DNA of 58,783 bases from Verrucomicrobiaceae bacterium (GTDB lineage: Bacteria > Verrucomicrobiota > Verrucomicrobiia > Verrucomicrobiales > Verrucomicrobiaceae): contig JAIXOU010000074.1 in assembly GCA_027486585.1 (NCBI GenBank), positions 1 to 58,783 on the forward strand, written 5' to 3'. Both the position numbers and the translations under genes were made by a program. The number at the start of each line of letters is the position of its first letter. Position 1 is the stretch's first letter. Below are positions 1 to 9,000 of the stretch, piece after piece. Under the pieces are notes generated by a model. The model saw nothing but the letters and a program-made list of their open reading frames with translations. It was not told where the DNA came from and did not search any database.

Positions 1-1109
1 CCTGCATAGACCAGGAAGCGCGGACGTTGATTGTATTGAGAGCCGAGTTTGACATAAGGATCGAAGCGCTTCAGTTCGACATCCACTTCTTCCTTCTTGC
101 CATCACGTTGGTAGGCTAGCTTGAGTTTGTCTCCGGCAAACTTGCGCTCCACGACTTCATTCATGTCCATCAGCTCGCCTTCAAAACGAATGAGTCCATT
201 GTTCAGAACTGGGTTGCCATCCATGGATAGAAGTACATCACCCCGTTTGAGGATGTTGCCGACACTGCCCGCTGGTTCCACATCAGCGACCATGACGCCG
301 ACGCCATCATCACCGACTTTCAGGGCTTTCTTTTGGGCCGAGTTTTCAATCGGGAAATCGGTAATGGCGATGTCCACGTAGTGATCATAGGTGCCGTCCG
401 ACACGTCTTTGAGGAACCGCTGAATGACGGGCACTGGAATGATGTAACCGACGTTCTGTGCGACTCGTCCATTGAAGCCCTGAAAGGCAACCCCGACGAC
501 TTTGCCATTTTGCAATACAGGCCCACCGCTGTTGCCGGGATTGATGGCTGCATCCACTTGGATGGCCAGATGGGAGTCCACCTGCGTGTGGCTGAATGGA
601 CGGAAGTCGATTCGTGAAACAACACCGCGTGTCACAGAAATACGATCTCCACCAATCGGGTAACCAACGGCGATCAGTTCTGTATTGAGTTTTGGGATGC
701 CGCCAAAGGTCAGTGGCTTGAGCTTTTCAAAGTGAGTTCCATCTTCTGCCTCGATGATGGCCAAATCACAATCATGGGCCACGAAAACAATCCGTGCTGG
801 ATGTGGCTGCGGATCGTTAGTGGTGCGAATAACAAGCTTGGTCGCATTGCTGACGACATGCGCATTGGTCAGGAAGCGATTTTTACCAATCAGGAAGCCA
901 GTTCCAGAACCACCCGAGGGTTGCCCGGCATTCCACGGTTCACGATAATCAGGCACCAGGACCGAGCAGTCTATATTCACCACGCTTTCCCATTCGCCCG
1001 TACTCAGATCGATGGCTTGATTCGCGCTTGGCTGCTCCTCCGCAGCATGAGAGAAAAATGGCACCCCGCAGAGCAGGGCAAAGGCTGGCAAAATGAGGCG
1101 CGTTTTCAT
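1..1109 (-). CDS. HtrA/DegP-like secreted serine protease with PDZ domain (C-terminus cut by window edge)
   Basis: The minus strand reads open from an ATG at 1107-1109 to the window edge, giving at least 369 residues. Residues 1-23 form a signal peptide ending near SHAA. The trypsin-like triad is visible: His84 in TNAHVV, Asp115 in CDLAI and Ser194 in GNSGGPV. A PDZ-like segment follows at about residues 250-345 (VEPAGSV, GDVLLSMDG). Family knowledge points to a periplasmic protein-quality-control protease. Having a single PDZ-like region here plus further C-terminal sequence recalls the Deg9/Deg10-type architecture, but the end is missing, so the subfamily is open. There is no obvious Shine-Dalgarno sequence before the ATG. 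It runs in the same direction as the LysR gene, with about 150 bp between them. Confidence 0.9.
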   Translation of the reverse strand, partial: MKTRLILPAFALLCGVPFFSHAAEEQPSANQAIDLSTGEWESVVNIDCSVLVPDYREPWNAGQPSGGSGTGFLIGKNRFLTNAHVVSNATKLVIRTTNDPQPHPARIVFVAHDCDLAIIEAEDGTHFEKLKPLTFGGIPKLNTELIAVGYPIGGDRISVTRGVVSRIDFRPFSHTQVDSHLAIQVDAAINPGNSGGPVLQNGKVVGVAFQGFNGRVAQNVGYIIPVPVIQRFLKDVSDGTYDHYVDIAITDFPIENSAQKKALKVGDDGVGVMVADVEPAGSVGNILKRGDVLLSMDGNPVLNNGLIRFEGELMDMNEVVERKFAGDKLKLAYQRDGKKEEVDVELKRFDPYVKLGSQYNQRPRFLVYA

Positions 1110-1260
1110 GGAAAAATCGTGGAGGCATAAAGATACGCAGGCGGTGACGGAAAAGACAACAAGCTTCACAGCATTTTATGGATTTTTTAACCTGACTCGA
1201 AATGACTCCATCTAAGCTGAAGCCAATATTCGCGAAAGGTCGAATCCGTCTGCAAAAGCA

Positions 1261-2139
1261 TCACGGTTTTTTGGCCAGTAGCTGCTTTAGAATCGGGTTC
1301 GGGAATCTTCGGCTCGGAGTGATCGCGTAAAAGCTTTCTTTGATTTGGTGAAATTTATGCAGCTCCACCAGTTTGCCACTTTCCAGTTCATCTTTGACGA
1401 CGACAGGTGGCACCAGAGTCATGCCGTTGGTTTCGCGCGCCATGAGCCGGAGCATGGCCATGTCATCTACTTCCGCAGCTATGATTGGACGTACGCCCGT
1501 TTGATCCATGAGCAAGTCAAAGGCCGTGCGGATGCTACTTTCGAGGCTCGGCAGAACGATCGGTGTTGTGTGCAGATCCTCAGGGAAGCGGAAGGGTTTC
1601 GCGCCACGCTTTTTGTGCCCGACCAGGCTCACTGACTGTTCGTCGAGTAGGTGGCTGTGCCAGCTATTCGTGGCATCGCGCCGCACGTGGGTATTGGAGA
1701 GCACGACGTCGAGCGTATGGTTTTGGAGTTGTACCAAAAGCTCACGCAGTGTGCCAGAGTGGATGATTAGCTCCACATCATCACGCTTGATAAGCGGCTG
1801 TAGAAAGTTGAGCTGGAAATTACGAGATAAGTTCGAGGCCGCACCGACTCGGAGAAAACCACGACTACGACCAGCACGGTTTTGCAGTAGGTCGGTTAGC
1901 TCCTCACCGCTGCGGAAGATGGAGTCTGCATACTCCAGCGCGATTCGGCCTGCCTCAGTGAGCACGAGAGCCTTGTGCTTTCGCTCAAACAACGGTTGCC
2001 CCAAGTTTTCTTCTAAGCTGCGCAGTTGTACACTCAGTGCTGATTGAGAAAGCTTCAAATGCTGTGCCGCCTTTGTCAGGCTGCCTTCAGTGGCGATCGC
2101 GCGGAAATAGCGGAGGTGGTGATAGTTTAGAAAGGCCAT
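1261..2139 (-). CDS. LysR-family regulator, NhaR type
   Basis: This 292-residue protein has the standard LysR layout. An N-terminal winged helix-turn-helix occupies residues 1-65 (LRYFRAIATEGSLTKAAQ, then LSQSALSVQLRSLE), followed by a periplasmic-binding-like effector domain. The N-terminal wording and length match NhaR, the LysR type that controls Na+-linked transport. The start is the ATG at 2137-2139. A 36-bp sequence 20 bp upstream of the start recurs almost unchanged in front of sbtA at 29415-29450. That makes the sodium-dependent bicarbonate operon the most likely target besides autoregulation. The target assignment is inference. Confidence 0.88.
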   Translation of the reverse strand: MAFLNYHHLRYFRAIATEGSLTKAAQHLKLSQSALSVQLRSLEENLGQPLFERKHKALVLTEAGRIALEYADSIFRSGEELTDLLQNRAGRSRGFLRVGAASNLSRNFQLNFLQPLIKRDDVELIIHSGTLRELLVQLQNHTLDVVLSNTHVRRDATNSWHSHLLDEQSVSLVGHKKRGAKPFRFPEDLHTTPIVLPSLESSIRTAFDLLMDQTGVRPIIAAEVDDMAMLRLMARETNGMTLVPPVVVKDELESGKLVELHKFHQIKESFYAITPSRRFPNPILKQLLAKKP

Positions 2140-2158
2140 GTTCTTCTATTTACCAGAT

Positions 2159-2194
2159 CGAACGATAAGTGACAAAACATGAATTGGAAAGAAG
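2159..2194 (+). promoter_or_regulatory. Putative LysR operator, copy 1 of a 36-bp direct repeat
   Basis: This sequence matches 29415-29450 at 34 of 36 positions. The mismatches are at 2167 and 2189. The exact block 2168-2188 begins AGTGACAAAACATGAATTGG. It lies 20 bp upstream of the LysR start codon, in the place expected for an autoregulatory site. Both copies have the same orientation. It could instead be one end of a rearrangement (see findings). Confidence 0.6.
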
Positions 2195-2859
2195 AGAGGA
2201 TTTTGTCGATGCCTTGACGTGTAACCCGCTTCCACACATTTCAATGAATCCATTTCTCCACATTGCTCTCAGCCAATTGCTGAGATGCGTCGGCTGAGAC
2301 CGCTCATTGGCAGCACGCCAGCAAAGGCTGCATGTTATTCTATCAGCCCGTTCTCACAACACTCCTCAGGTCGTTTCTGTCAAATCCATGGGCACCATCA
2401 CTCGGGAGGTGATGGCATCCTAAATGACAATCGACTGGCGGGAGGAGGGCGGGCTGATTTTGTATCAACATTCAAGGCTGTTATGATTGATCAGCTTTGT
2501 CGTCCATTGATTCACGCCTCTTAATTCCGCTCCAGATGACTGCCAACTGCATCTCTCACGTCCACCACTTCTCGATTTCTGAAGCCCTGATCTTCACGCG
2601 TGCGGCTTTTGAATCAGGTCTCACCAACACCCACGTAGCGAATGGCGCATCCAGCATGGTTCTCACGGATGACAACTTCGCCACCATCAATGCTGCGGTG
2701 GAGTAAGGTCGTGGTGCAACTCCTCTTCACCTATGCGCTCATAATAAACCGATTTCTCCACACAGCACCTATTGAAGCCAGCGCTTGGCGGCGCATTTTC
2801 TGCGTTGCTCTAACTGCGTTAGTCGTTGTAGAAATCGAAAAGAAATTCCGCTCTTCCTA
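2195..2859. other. Intergenic stretch without a convincing gene
   Basis: About 660 bp lie between the LysR operator and the histidine kinase. Short open frames exist on both strands (2285-2524, 2497-2706 and 2642-2860 on plus, a 35-codon frame on minus near 2610-2720), but none shows a recognisable domain or a plausible start. The only structure seen is a stem-loop at 2268-2284. The region may hold the kinase promoter or a decayed gene. Confidence 0.5.
2268..2284. repeat. CTCAGC/GCTGAG stem-loop, copy 1
   Basis: CTCAGC at 2268-2273 and GCTGAG at 2279-2284 form a 6-bp stem with a 5-nt loop (CAATT), followed by A. The same arms, loop length and trailing A/AA appear at 5384-5400, and near-identically at 6901-6915. 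No T-run follows, so an intrinsic terminator is unlikely. Confidence 0.4.
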
Positions 2860-4710
2860 ATGAACTACCCCGCCACACCTGATGAGGCCCGATTCCGACT
2901 CCTCGTCGAGAACATCGGCGATGTGTTGTGGTTCAAAGAGCTCGATCCCCCGCGCTTTTCTTATGTGAGCACTGCGTTTGAGCGCATCTGGGGTTTTGGC
3001 GTGGATGAGCTGCATCGAAGGCCGGCGCTGTGGGATGAGTGCATCCACCCAGAAGACCGCAAGGCGGTGAGCGAGGCACTGCAGCAATGGTTCGATGGTG
3101 CCAAGGCTGATTATGATGCGCACTACCGTGTAATTGATCGAGATGGTCAGGTGCGTTGGATCGCTGATCGGGGCATCATTCTAGGACGTAAGGACGGCAA
3201 GCCTTATCAGATCGGAGGTATTGCCCGCGACATCACCGAGCACGAGGCGGCAGAGGCGGCTCACAAGAGACTTGCCGCCGTCGTTGAATCCTCCGACGAC
3301 GCCATCATTACTCTCGATCTCGAAGGCGTGATCCAGACGTGGAATGCCGGTGCACAGCGGATTTTTCAATATTCAGCCGAAGAAGCTGTCGGCAAGTCGG
3401 TCTCGCTCCTGCGTCCACCGGAAGCCGTTGATGACGAGGCCGTCTTTCGCCGCTACATCCGCCGTGGCAAGCGCATCGATCACTACGAGACGCATCGCCA
3501 GCGTAAGGATGGCCGAATCATCGACCTCTCAATCTCCATCTCACCCCTGAAGGATGCGGCGGGCCATCTCACCGGTTTCTCCAAAATCTCACGCGACATC
3601 ACGCAAAGAAATGTGGACCGCCGCATGTTTGACCGCTTGTTGGAGGCTGCGCCAGACGGATTCGTTATTCTTGATGCACTGGGCCGTATGTGGTTGGCCA
3701 ATGCGCGGACGGAAAGACTCTTCGGCATCCCACGCAAGGCCATGATCGGCAAGGCCTTCGAAATGATGCTCGCACCAGGCGAGCGTGATCGCTTTGGCAA
3801 TCTGCGGCAAGACTTCCTGGCACGACCTGATCACTCGGAAAGATTTCGTGGCATGGAGCTAGCTGGGCTTCGAAAGGACGGAGGCGAGTTCCCGATGGAG
3901 ATCAGCCTCAGCCAGGTGGAGACTCCAGATGGGGTAGTGATCATCATCGACATCACTGATATTACCGAGCGTAAAACCGCCGAACAAACGATTCGTACAC
4001 TTAATGCAGAATTGGAGCAGCGTGTGCAGCAGCGCACTGCCGAGCTGATGGAGCAGATTGTAGCAAGGCGGCAGCTCGAGGAAGAAATTCTGCATATCAG
4101 CGAGCGTGAGCAGCGCCGCATCGGCCAGGATTTGCACGACGACCTCGGTCAGCAGCTCGCTGGAGCCTGGATGATGGCCGATGTACTCCAGCGAACGCTG
4201 GAGGCAGAAAGATCCCCGCAGAGTGCCGCCGCTCAAAAAATGGGCGAGCTGCTGCAAAAAGCACTCGCACAAACTCGCGGCCTTGCGCGAGGCCTGCACC
4301 CCGTGGCACCTGAGCAGGGCGGTTTTGCGCGTGCACTGCAAAACCTCGCCGCGCAGTCCAGCGAACTGTTTGGCGTGAAATGTCGATTTGAATCCCGTGA
4401 GACTGCGCCCATCGAAGATGAGACCGCGATGATGCACCTCTACCGTATTGCGCAAGAAGCCGTGAGTAACGCAGTGAAGCACGGAAGAGCCAACAGCATC
4501 CGCATACGTGTTACCAAGACTGCTTTGACCATCACCGATGATGGAAGTGGACTGCCAGCTTTAGCAAAAAGCGAAGGCATGGGCCTACGCATCATGCGTT
4601 ACCGTGCCGAAATGGTCGGTAGCACGCTGAAGGTCAAAAATGGCCGAACCAAAGGCGTCGTCGTCACCTGCCAATTCCAACCAACACTCAATCATGCCAA
4701 AGAAAACTAG
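2860..4710 (+). CDS. PAS-domain sensor histidine kinase, NarL/HisKA_3 type
   Basis: This is a 616-residue soluble kinase if started at the ATG at 2860 (MNYPATPDEARFRLL). An upstream start at 2785 would add 25 residues that look non-coding. Three PAS modules run in order: about 10-125 (with a PAC-like end, IGGIARDITEHE), 130-255 (ISRDITQR) and 260-380 (DITDITERK). A coiled coil of about 40 residues follows. The dimerisation/phosphoacceptor segment is HisKA_3 (EQRRIGQDLHDDLGQQL, histidine in DLHDDLG at about residue 426), and the HATPase_c domain has DDGSGLP and GMGLRIM boxes. No transmembrane segment is seen, so the signal is probably cytoplasmic (redox, gas or small molecule). The last 17 bases overlap the response regulator gene, so the two form an operon and probably a phosphorelay pair. 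Confidence 0.93.
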   Translation: MNYPATPDEARFRLLVENIGDVLWFKELDPPRFSYVSTAFERIWGFGVDELHRRPALWDECIHPEDRKAVSEALQQWFDGAKADYDAHYRVIDRDGQVRWIADRGIILGRKDGKPYQIGGIARDITEHEAAEAAHKRLAAVVESSDDAIITLDLEGVIQTWNAGAQRIFQYSAEEAVGKSVSLLRPPEAVDDEAVFRRYIRRGKRIDHYETHRQRKDGRIIDLSISISPLKDAAGHLTGFSKISRDITQRNVDRRMFDRLLEAAPDGFVILDALGRMWLANARTERLFGIPRKAMIGKAFEMMLAPGERDRFGNLRQDFLARPDHSERFRGMELAGLRKDGGEFPMEISLSQVETPDGVVIIIDITDITERKTAEQTIRTLNAELEQRVQQRTAELMEQIVARRQLEEEILHISEREQRRIGQDLHDDLGQQLAGAWMMADVLQRTLEAERSPQSAAAQKMGELLQKALAQTRGLARGLHPVAPEQGGFARALQNLAAQSSELFGVKCRFESRETAPIEDETAMMHLYRIAQEAVSNAVKHGRANSIRIRVTKTALTITDDGSGLPALAKSEGMGLRIMRYRAEMVGSTLKVKNGRTKGVVVTCQFQPTLNHAKEN

Positions 4711-5377
4711 CGTTGCTCCAATATCCCAAAAGCGCGTGCTCATCGTCGATGATCATCCGATTTTTCGTGCCGGATTGACCGGCCTCGTCAATCTCGAAGC
4801 CGATCTTATCGTGTGCGGCGAGGCGCACGATGCCGTGCAGGCGCTGGCCGCGCTTGAAAAGCTCAAGCCTGATCTCGTACTTTTAGACATGAGCCTTCCC
4901 GGCAAAAGCGGTCTCGAACTGCTCAAGGACGTGCGCGCGCTAAGTCCGCAGACGCCTGTGCTGATCATCTCTATGCACGATGAGACACTGTATGCCGAGC
5001 GCGTCATCCGCGCGGGCGGCCGCGGTTACATCATGAAGCAGGAAGGTCCGGGGAAAATCATTCACGCCATCCGTCGAGTTCTGGCGGGTGGCATCTCCGT
5101 GAGTGAAAGTATCTCCTCACAGATCCTCGATGCTCTTTCCGGTGCAAAGGTAGGGCCGAAGCCGAGCGGTGCCTCCGTTTCCACTCTGACCGACCGCGAG
5201 TTTGAGGTGTATCGCCTTCTTGGGCAGGGGAAGGAACCGCATGACATTTCTGGCATTCTGCATTTGAGCATTAAGACTGTGGATACACACCGCATGCACA
5301 TCCGGCAAAAACTCGGCCTGCGCAATGCCACCGAACTCATCCACCACGCCACCCGCTGGGCCGGCGAGCAGGGATGA
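4694..5377 (+). CDS. NarL/FixJ-family response regulator
   Basis: This 227-residue protein starts at the ATG at 4694, inside the end of the kinase gene. The frame is open further upstream but only across kinase-coding sequence. The receiver domain shows the acidic pair in VDDHPIF, the phosphoacceptor Asp in LVLLDMSLPG, and the Thr/Ser and Lys switch positions (LIISMHD, IMKQEG). The C-terminal LuxR-type HTH is present (LTDREFEVYRLLGQG, LHLSIKTVDTHRMHIRQKLG). It is the cognate output of the overlapping kinase. DNA targets cannot be seen here. Confidence 0.94.
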   Translation: MPKKTSVAPISQKRVLIVDDHPIFRAGLTGLVNLEADLIVCGEAHDAVQALAALEKLKPDLVLLDMSLPGKSGLELLKDVRALSPQTPVLIISMHDETLYAERVIRAGGRGYIMKQEGPGKIIHAIRRVLAGGISVSESISSQILDALSGAKVGPKPSGASVSTLTDREFEVYRLLGQGKEPHDISGILHLSIKTVDTHRMHIRQKLGLRNATELIHHATRWAGEQG

Positions 5378-5383
5378 TCCCGC

Positions 5384-5400
5384 CTCAGCGTTTTGCTGAG
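5384..5400. repeat. CTCAGC/GCTGAG stem-loop, copy 2
   Basis: CTCAGC (5384-5389) and GCTGAG (5395-5400) flank the loop GTTTT, starting 7 bp after the response regulator stop codon. It could act as a transcript-end hairpin, but no U-tract follows. It resembles the copies at 2268 and 6901. Confidence 0.45.
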
Positions 5401-5662
5401 AATCGTCAAGATATCTTGCTGATAGGTATGTTCGCTGGCGTATGGCAATACAGAGACCACTCGATCCATCCATCCATGAAAAATCGCTCATGCCGCAGCA
5501 TTGAAATCAAGCCGACTCACATAGAGAGAAGTGCCTCTGCTGCAGTGCTTAGCATCGATTTTGCGGTTGCTGTCATTGCAACCGACAGGTACTCGTGGAT
5601 AGAGATCACACATCCCTAAGAGCCTCTTCATTTTTCCATTTCATACCAAACCTAAAGACCAT

Positions 5663-6709
5663 ATGCCGCTCCACTCTCTGAGCACCACGCCTGTTAAATG
5701 TTGTGAAATTTGCCATGGAACTCAGTTCACCGAAGTGGGCAGCAAAGACCGCGCTGGAAATGAGCTGCGCTCAGTCATCTGCAACGATTGTGGCCTCGTC
5801 TTCTCTGACCCGCGCCCGAAAACAGAAGAGATCGACGACTTTTACCGTGAGTCTTACCGCCTGACTTACAAGCAGGCCTATCAACCCAAGATTAAGCATA
5901 CCTATCGTGCCGGGAAAGTCGCCCAGGACCGTCTTAGCTATCTCATGCCGCTGCTCACTCCTGAATGCAGAGTGCTCGACTTCGGCTCTGGTGGCGGTGA
6001 ACTCGTGTTCATCCTCGGTGAACTCGGGTACGATGCCTGTGGCATCGAACCCAATCGGGGCTACGCCGAGTACTCGCGCGACGTGCTCGGCATCCCGGTG
6101 CAGATCGGCGGATTTAACGAAGTAAAGGTTCAGCCGCTCACTCTAGATGTCGTCACACTCTTCCATGTAGCGGAGCACTTAGAACATCCCGTTGATGCCA
6201 TGCGTATCGTCTCTGGATGGTTGCGAGAGGGCGGAAGATTTCTCGTCGAGGTGCCCAATGTCGAGAGTCGCTGCATCTGGCCTTCCAGCCGCTTTCATCA
6301 AGCCCATTTATATAACTTTAATCCCGAGACGCTTGCTCAGGCAGGTCGCCTAGCTGGACTCTCCGTCCGCGAATGCTTCACCTCGTCAGATGGCGGTAAT
6401 GTGATGTGTGTTTTTGAGAAGCCAGAATTCATCGAAGAGACAGCGCCAGTGCCCATAAAAGGTAATGCTGTACGCGTAGCTGGCATCATCCGCGGTCACA
6501 CTGTGTTCGCGCACGCTCTAACCGCACATCCTTACATTCGCCCATGGCAGAAACTCTGTCGCCAGTGGCAGGAGCGCAGAGCCATTGCTCGGTTCGAACA
6601 TGGTAAAGAGGTCCTCAAGCACATCACCCACCAGATCAAGCATCAGCTGCCGCGCCCGCCATTCGAGGGGGGCAAATTGACATGCTGTGAGTCCGATGTG
6701 CCCGCCTGA
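5663..6709 (+). CDS. Class I SAM-dependent methyltransferase with N-terminal zinc-ribbon
   Basis: The protein has 348 residues. Residues 13-45 contain two Cys pairs (CCEICH and CNDCGLVF) typical of the zinc-binding head in sugar/lipid C-methyltransferase-like proteins. The Rossmann SAM-binding motif I is at about residue 105 (VLDFGSGGGE), with FHVAEHLEHP as the post-II/III region. This is the Methyltransf_23 arrangement often found in polysaccharide or glycan modification clusters. No partner gene identifies the substrate. The start is the ATG at 5663. It has its own spacer of 285 bp upstream. Confidence 0.87.
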   Translation: MPLHSLSTTPVKCCEICHGTQFTEVGSKDRAGNELRSVICNDCGLVFSDPRPKTEEIDDFYRESYRLTYKQAYQPKIKHTYRAGKVAQDRLSYLMPLLTPECRVLDFGSGGGELVFILGELGYDACGIEPNRGYAEYSRDVLGIPVQIGGFNEVKVQPLTLDVVTLFHVAEHLEHPVDAMRIVSGWLREGGRFLVEVPNVESRCIWPSSRFHQAHLYNFNPETLAQAGRLAGLSVRECFTSSDGGNVMCVFEKPEFIEETAPVPIKGNAVRVAGIIRGHTVFAHALTAHPYIRPWQKLCRQWQERRAIARFEHGKEVLKHITHQIKHQLPRPPFEGGKLTCCESDVPA

Positions 6710-6900
6710 TTGGCCAATCATCAAAGAACCAATGCTGCGGCTCAGTCTCTCCATTGAAGAACAAGTCTGTAGAGCCGCATCGAACTTATTATGAATCAAA
6801 GCCTAGCTTTGACTTCAACACGAAACTCAGCAAAAACGCCACCGTATGGGATGGTGAGAAGAGCTGCACAGAGCTACCGCGAATCCAAACCGAACAGACA

Positions 6901-6915
6901 TCAGCGGTTTGCTGA
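6901..6915. repeat. TCAGC/GCTGA stem-loop, copy 3
   Basis: TCAGC (6901-6905) and GCTGA (6911-6915) enclose the loop GGTTT and are followed by GAAT, as at 5401. It lies in the spacer between the methyltransferase and the DUF2934 gene. Confidence 0.35.
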
Positions 6916-6956
6916 GAATTGCAGGGAAAGTCTGCCCATTGAGGATGCCTTCATGA

Positions 6957-7733
6957 ATGGACATGATATTGCCCATGGAAAACGGCGAGCCAATCATAAG
7001 CAGAGTGTTACGCAGCAGCGCTGCCACCACTGCGTCTTTTTCGGTTATCGCCATTCATAACGGCTACCAATCGGAGATGCAGGTGAATCAGGCGTTCGCT
7101 TGGCTGCGCCATTGCTTCCGTGATGATCTTCGAATGTCCTTCAAATCATGGACTTTTGAAAAGTTAGTGTCCGCTCTCGACATACGCGCCATGTCAGTCC
7201 GTATCGGCAAAGAGGCGGATATGATCATCATTGCCACCTCCTGCGCCGAGTCTTTAACAGATCATATCAGACGCTGGCTGGACTCTATCACTAGGCCTCA
7301 GCGTGTGGACAGAGTCTTGGTCTTGGTTTTGGAAGGAAATTCGCACCCATCATCTGCGCACACGAACATTCTTTGTGAGGATCTGCAGCAGCGGGCAGCG
7401 CGTTGGCATGCCGAGCTCATCTGCTGCGCAGACATCCAACATCAGGCTAGCCGCCAATCCATTCTCCGGGGCATCAACGAACGGTTCCATCACGTCCCAA
7501 CCGCTAGCCTCAGTCAGTCCGACATGAAGCCAGATGTTAACGCCCCCCTCACCATTCAACAAACCATGAACCCAAACCAAGCCGCCATGAGCTCGGCGCA
7601 GATTAAAGGAGTTCGAGCACTCGCCTATCATCTCTGGCTCCAAGCGGACCGCTTAACAGGCAAGGAGGTCGACTTCTGGTTGTCCGCAGAAAAGCTGGTC
7701 CACCAGGCCACTGCAAAAAAAGTGACGTCTTAA
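6957..7733 (+). CDS. Hypothetical protein with C-terminal DUF2934 domain
   Basis: The protein has up to 258 residues. The last 40 residues (IKGVRALAYHLW to FWLSAEKLV) match DUF2934, a short helical domain of unknown function with the conserved AY-xLW and W-x-AE spacing. The rest is not recognised. It has alternating hydrophobic strands (MIIIATSCAES, VLVLVLEG) suggestive of a small alpha/beta domain, and no signal peptide. The start is uncertain: the ATG at 6957 gives the longest frame, and an ATG at 7079 (MQVNQAFAW), preceded by CGGAG, is also plausible. It is followed closely by a small lipoprotein and an HPF-like gene, an association that suggests a stress or envelope role, which is inference. 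Confidence 0.7.
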   Translation: MDMILPMENGEPIISRVLRSSAATTASFSVIAIHNGYQSEMQVNQAFAWLRHCFRDDLRMSFKSWTFEKLVSALDIRAMSVRIGKEADMIIIATSCAESLTDHIRRWLDSITRPQRVDRVLVLVLEGNSHPSSAHTNILCEDLQQRAARWHAELICCADIQHQASRQSILRGINERFHHVPTASLSQSDMKPDVNAPLTIQQTMNPNQAAMSSAQIKGVRALAYHLWLQADRLTGKEVDFWLSAEKLVHQATAKKVTS

Positions 7734-7783
7734 ACATCTCCCAACACGAACTCGGTCATCAAGAAACACAACCCAAATACCAA

Positions 7784-8020
7784 ATGAAAACGAAGATGAA
7801 AACGCGCCTTTTCCTTCTCCTCCTTGCTGGCCTGCTCTCTTCATGCAGCAGCTATGAAATCAAGTCGGCACAAAACCAGGAACACCCCTGTTACAGCACA
7901 TGGCATGGGTATCCGAAAAACTCATGATGCTATGACAATCGTCAGCAGGAGACTTCCTCTTCGATCACCGTGAAAAACGCGGAAGCTCCTGTGGTTAACC
8001 TTTTCAACCTTCGCCTTTAA
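7784..8020 (+). pseudogene. Small lipoprotein gene interrupted by an in-frame TGA
   Basis: The ATG at 7784 opens a typical lipoprotein signal with a lipobox (LSSC, Cys21). The frame reaches a TGA at 7925-7927 after 47 codons. The same frame then continues with coding character for 30 more codons (CYDNRQQETSSS, then VVNLFNLRL) to a TAA at 8018-8020, only 8 bp before the next start. Either the functional product is a 47-residue lipoprotein, or a 78-residue lipoprotein has acquired a nonsense codon or sequencing error, or the TGA is read through. The sequence alone does not decide. No family was recognised. Confidence 0.6.
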
Positions 8021-8028
8021 GCAGACAC

Positions 8029-8361
8029 ATGATTATTCAACTCGACTGGTTCGGCTGCGATCCTCGCACTCAATGGGAAACCCAGATCCATCAGACGCTT
8101 GAACAGTTCGCCTCGCTCAAGCCCATCTCCCGCGCCGTGGTACGCGTGGAGCAGCAGACGGAGAAAACACCACGATATCATCTCTTCATACTGCTGAGCA
8201 TCCCCGGGCCGGATGTTCTAGCGTGCAGTGCTGGGCACACTTTTGATGAGGCGCTACTGAAGCTCCAAGTCAGCGTGCGCAAAACACTCGCCACGCGCCT
8301 ACTCAATGCCCGCCGCTCCACCAGCGCGGCGCGTGGTGTGAAGGCCGGGCACCGCGGCTGA
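8029..8361 (+). CDS. HPF/RaiA-like ribosome-associated protein
   Basis: The protein has 110 residues with the S30EA/sigma-54-modulation fold pattern. It begins with a strand (MIIQLDWFGCD), followed by an amphipathic helix (IHQTLEQFASL), then strands (ISRAVVRVEQQ, YHLFILLSIPG) and a final helix with HTFDEALLKLQVSVRKTL. Family members bind ribosomes in stationary phase and cause hibernation. This short form lacks the long-HPF C-terminal dimerisation domain. It starts 8 bp after the lipoprotein frame, so the two are probably co-transcribed. Confidence 0.68.
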   Translation: MIIQLDWFGCDPRTQWETQIHQTLEQFASLKPISRAVVRVEQQTEKTPRYHLFILLSIPGPDVLACSAGHTFDEALLKLQVSVRKTLATRLLNARRSTSAARGVKAGHRG

Positions 8362-8395
8362 AGTCCTTATCCCATTGAACCATCCACCAATCGTC

Positions 8396-8998
8396 ATGAC
8401 TTCTAATCAAATGTTTGTGGGCCTTAAACTAACCACTGCGGTCTCATTGTTGTTTGCGCTCATGATTGCCGGCAATGAAACTGTCAGTTCAGCAAACGCC
8501 CAACCATTGGTGGCCACTCAGAATTCGGAGTCTGTCGAGAGTAAGGCTGCGCGGGCACTGAGCCGTGCTGAATTGCTGCCGCTTGAAGCCATTGCTCGGC
8601 GCGCCCAATCCATGATGACCGTGGTCACATTCACACCCACCCGAGTTTGGCCACACGGTGTGCGAGATCGGCAGGGGCGGATCGGCATCTTCCTGAGTAG
8701 TGAAAGGCCTCTATTCAATGATGCAACGATTGACATGGTGAAAGCAAAAGAGGCATGGGTGGTCTTTGGTCTGCTCGCCGCCGTGAAGTACTCGGAAGGC
8801 AGTCAGGTGGAACATGTCGCCTTTACCGACAGGAGCGGAGAGACAGGGGAGCGTTGGTACTATGACATCAGCATGACTAAAGCCCGTGAGATACACGAGC
8901 TAATCGCACGCGGCATCCTACGCCCTGAAAAGGCGTTTAAGCTTATAGAGGCCGCGTGGCAGAAGGTTACTCCGCAACACGAATACGCCGTGAATTGA
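8396..8998 (+). CDS. Secreted protein of unknown function
   Basis: The protein has 200 residues from the ATG at 8396; a TTG at 8375 would add 7. Residues 10-38 form a signal peptide (LTTAVSLLFALMIAG, cleavage near SANAQ). The mature part has no family I recognise. It is mixed alpha/beta with a helical end (TKAREIHELIARGI, FKLIEAAWQKV). It follows the HPF-like gene by 34 bp. Confidence 0.65.
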   Translation: MTSNQMFVGLKLTTAVSLLFALMIAGNETVSSANAQPLVATQNSESVESKAARALSRAELLPLEAIARRAQSMMTVVTFTPTRVWPHGVRDRQGRIGIFLSSERPLFNDATIDMVKAKEAWVVFGLLAAVKYSEGSQVEHVAFTDRSGETGERWYYDISMTKAREIHELIARGILRPEKAFKLIEAAWQKVTPQHEYAVN

Positions 8999-9000
8999 AA

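Noticed and set aside
7925..7927. Selenocysteine codon in the small lipoprotein
   Set aside because: No SECIS-like hairpin was recognised just downstream and the family is unknown; a nonsense mutation or error is simpler.
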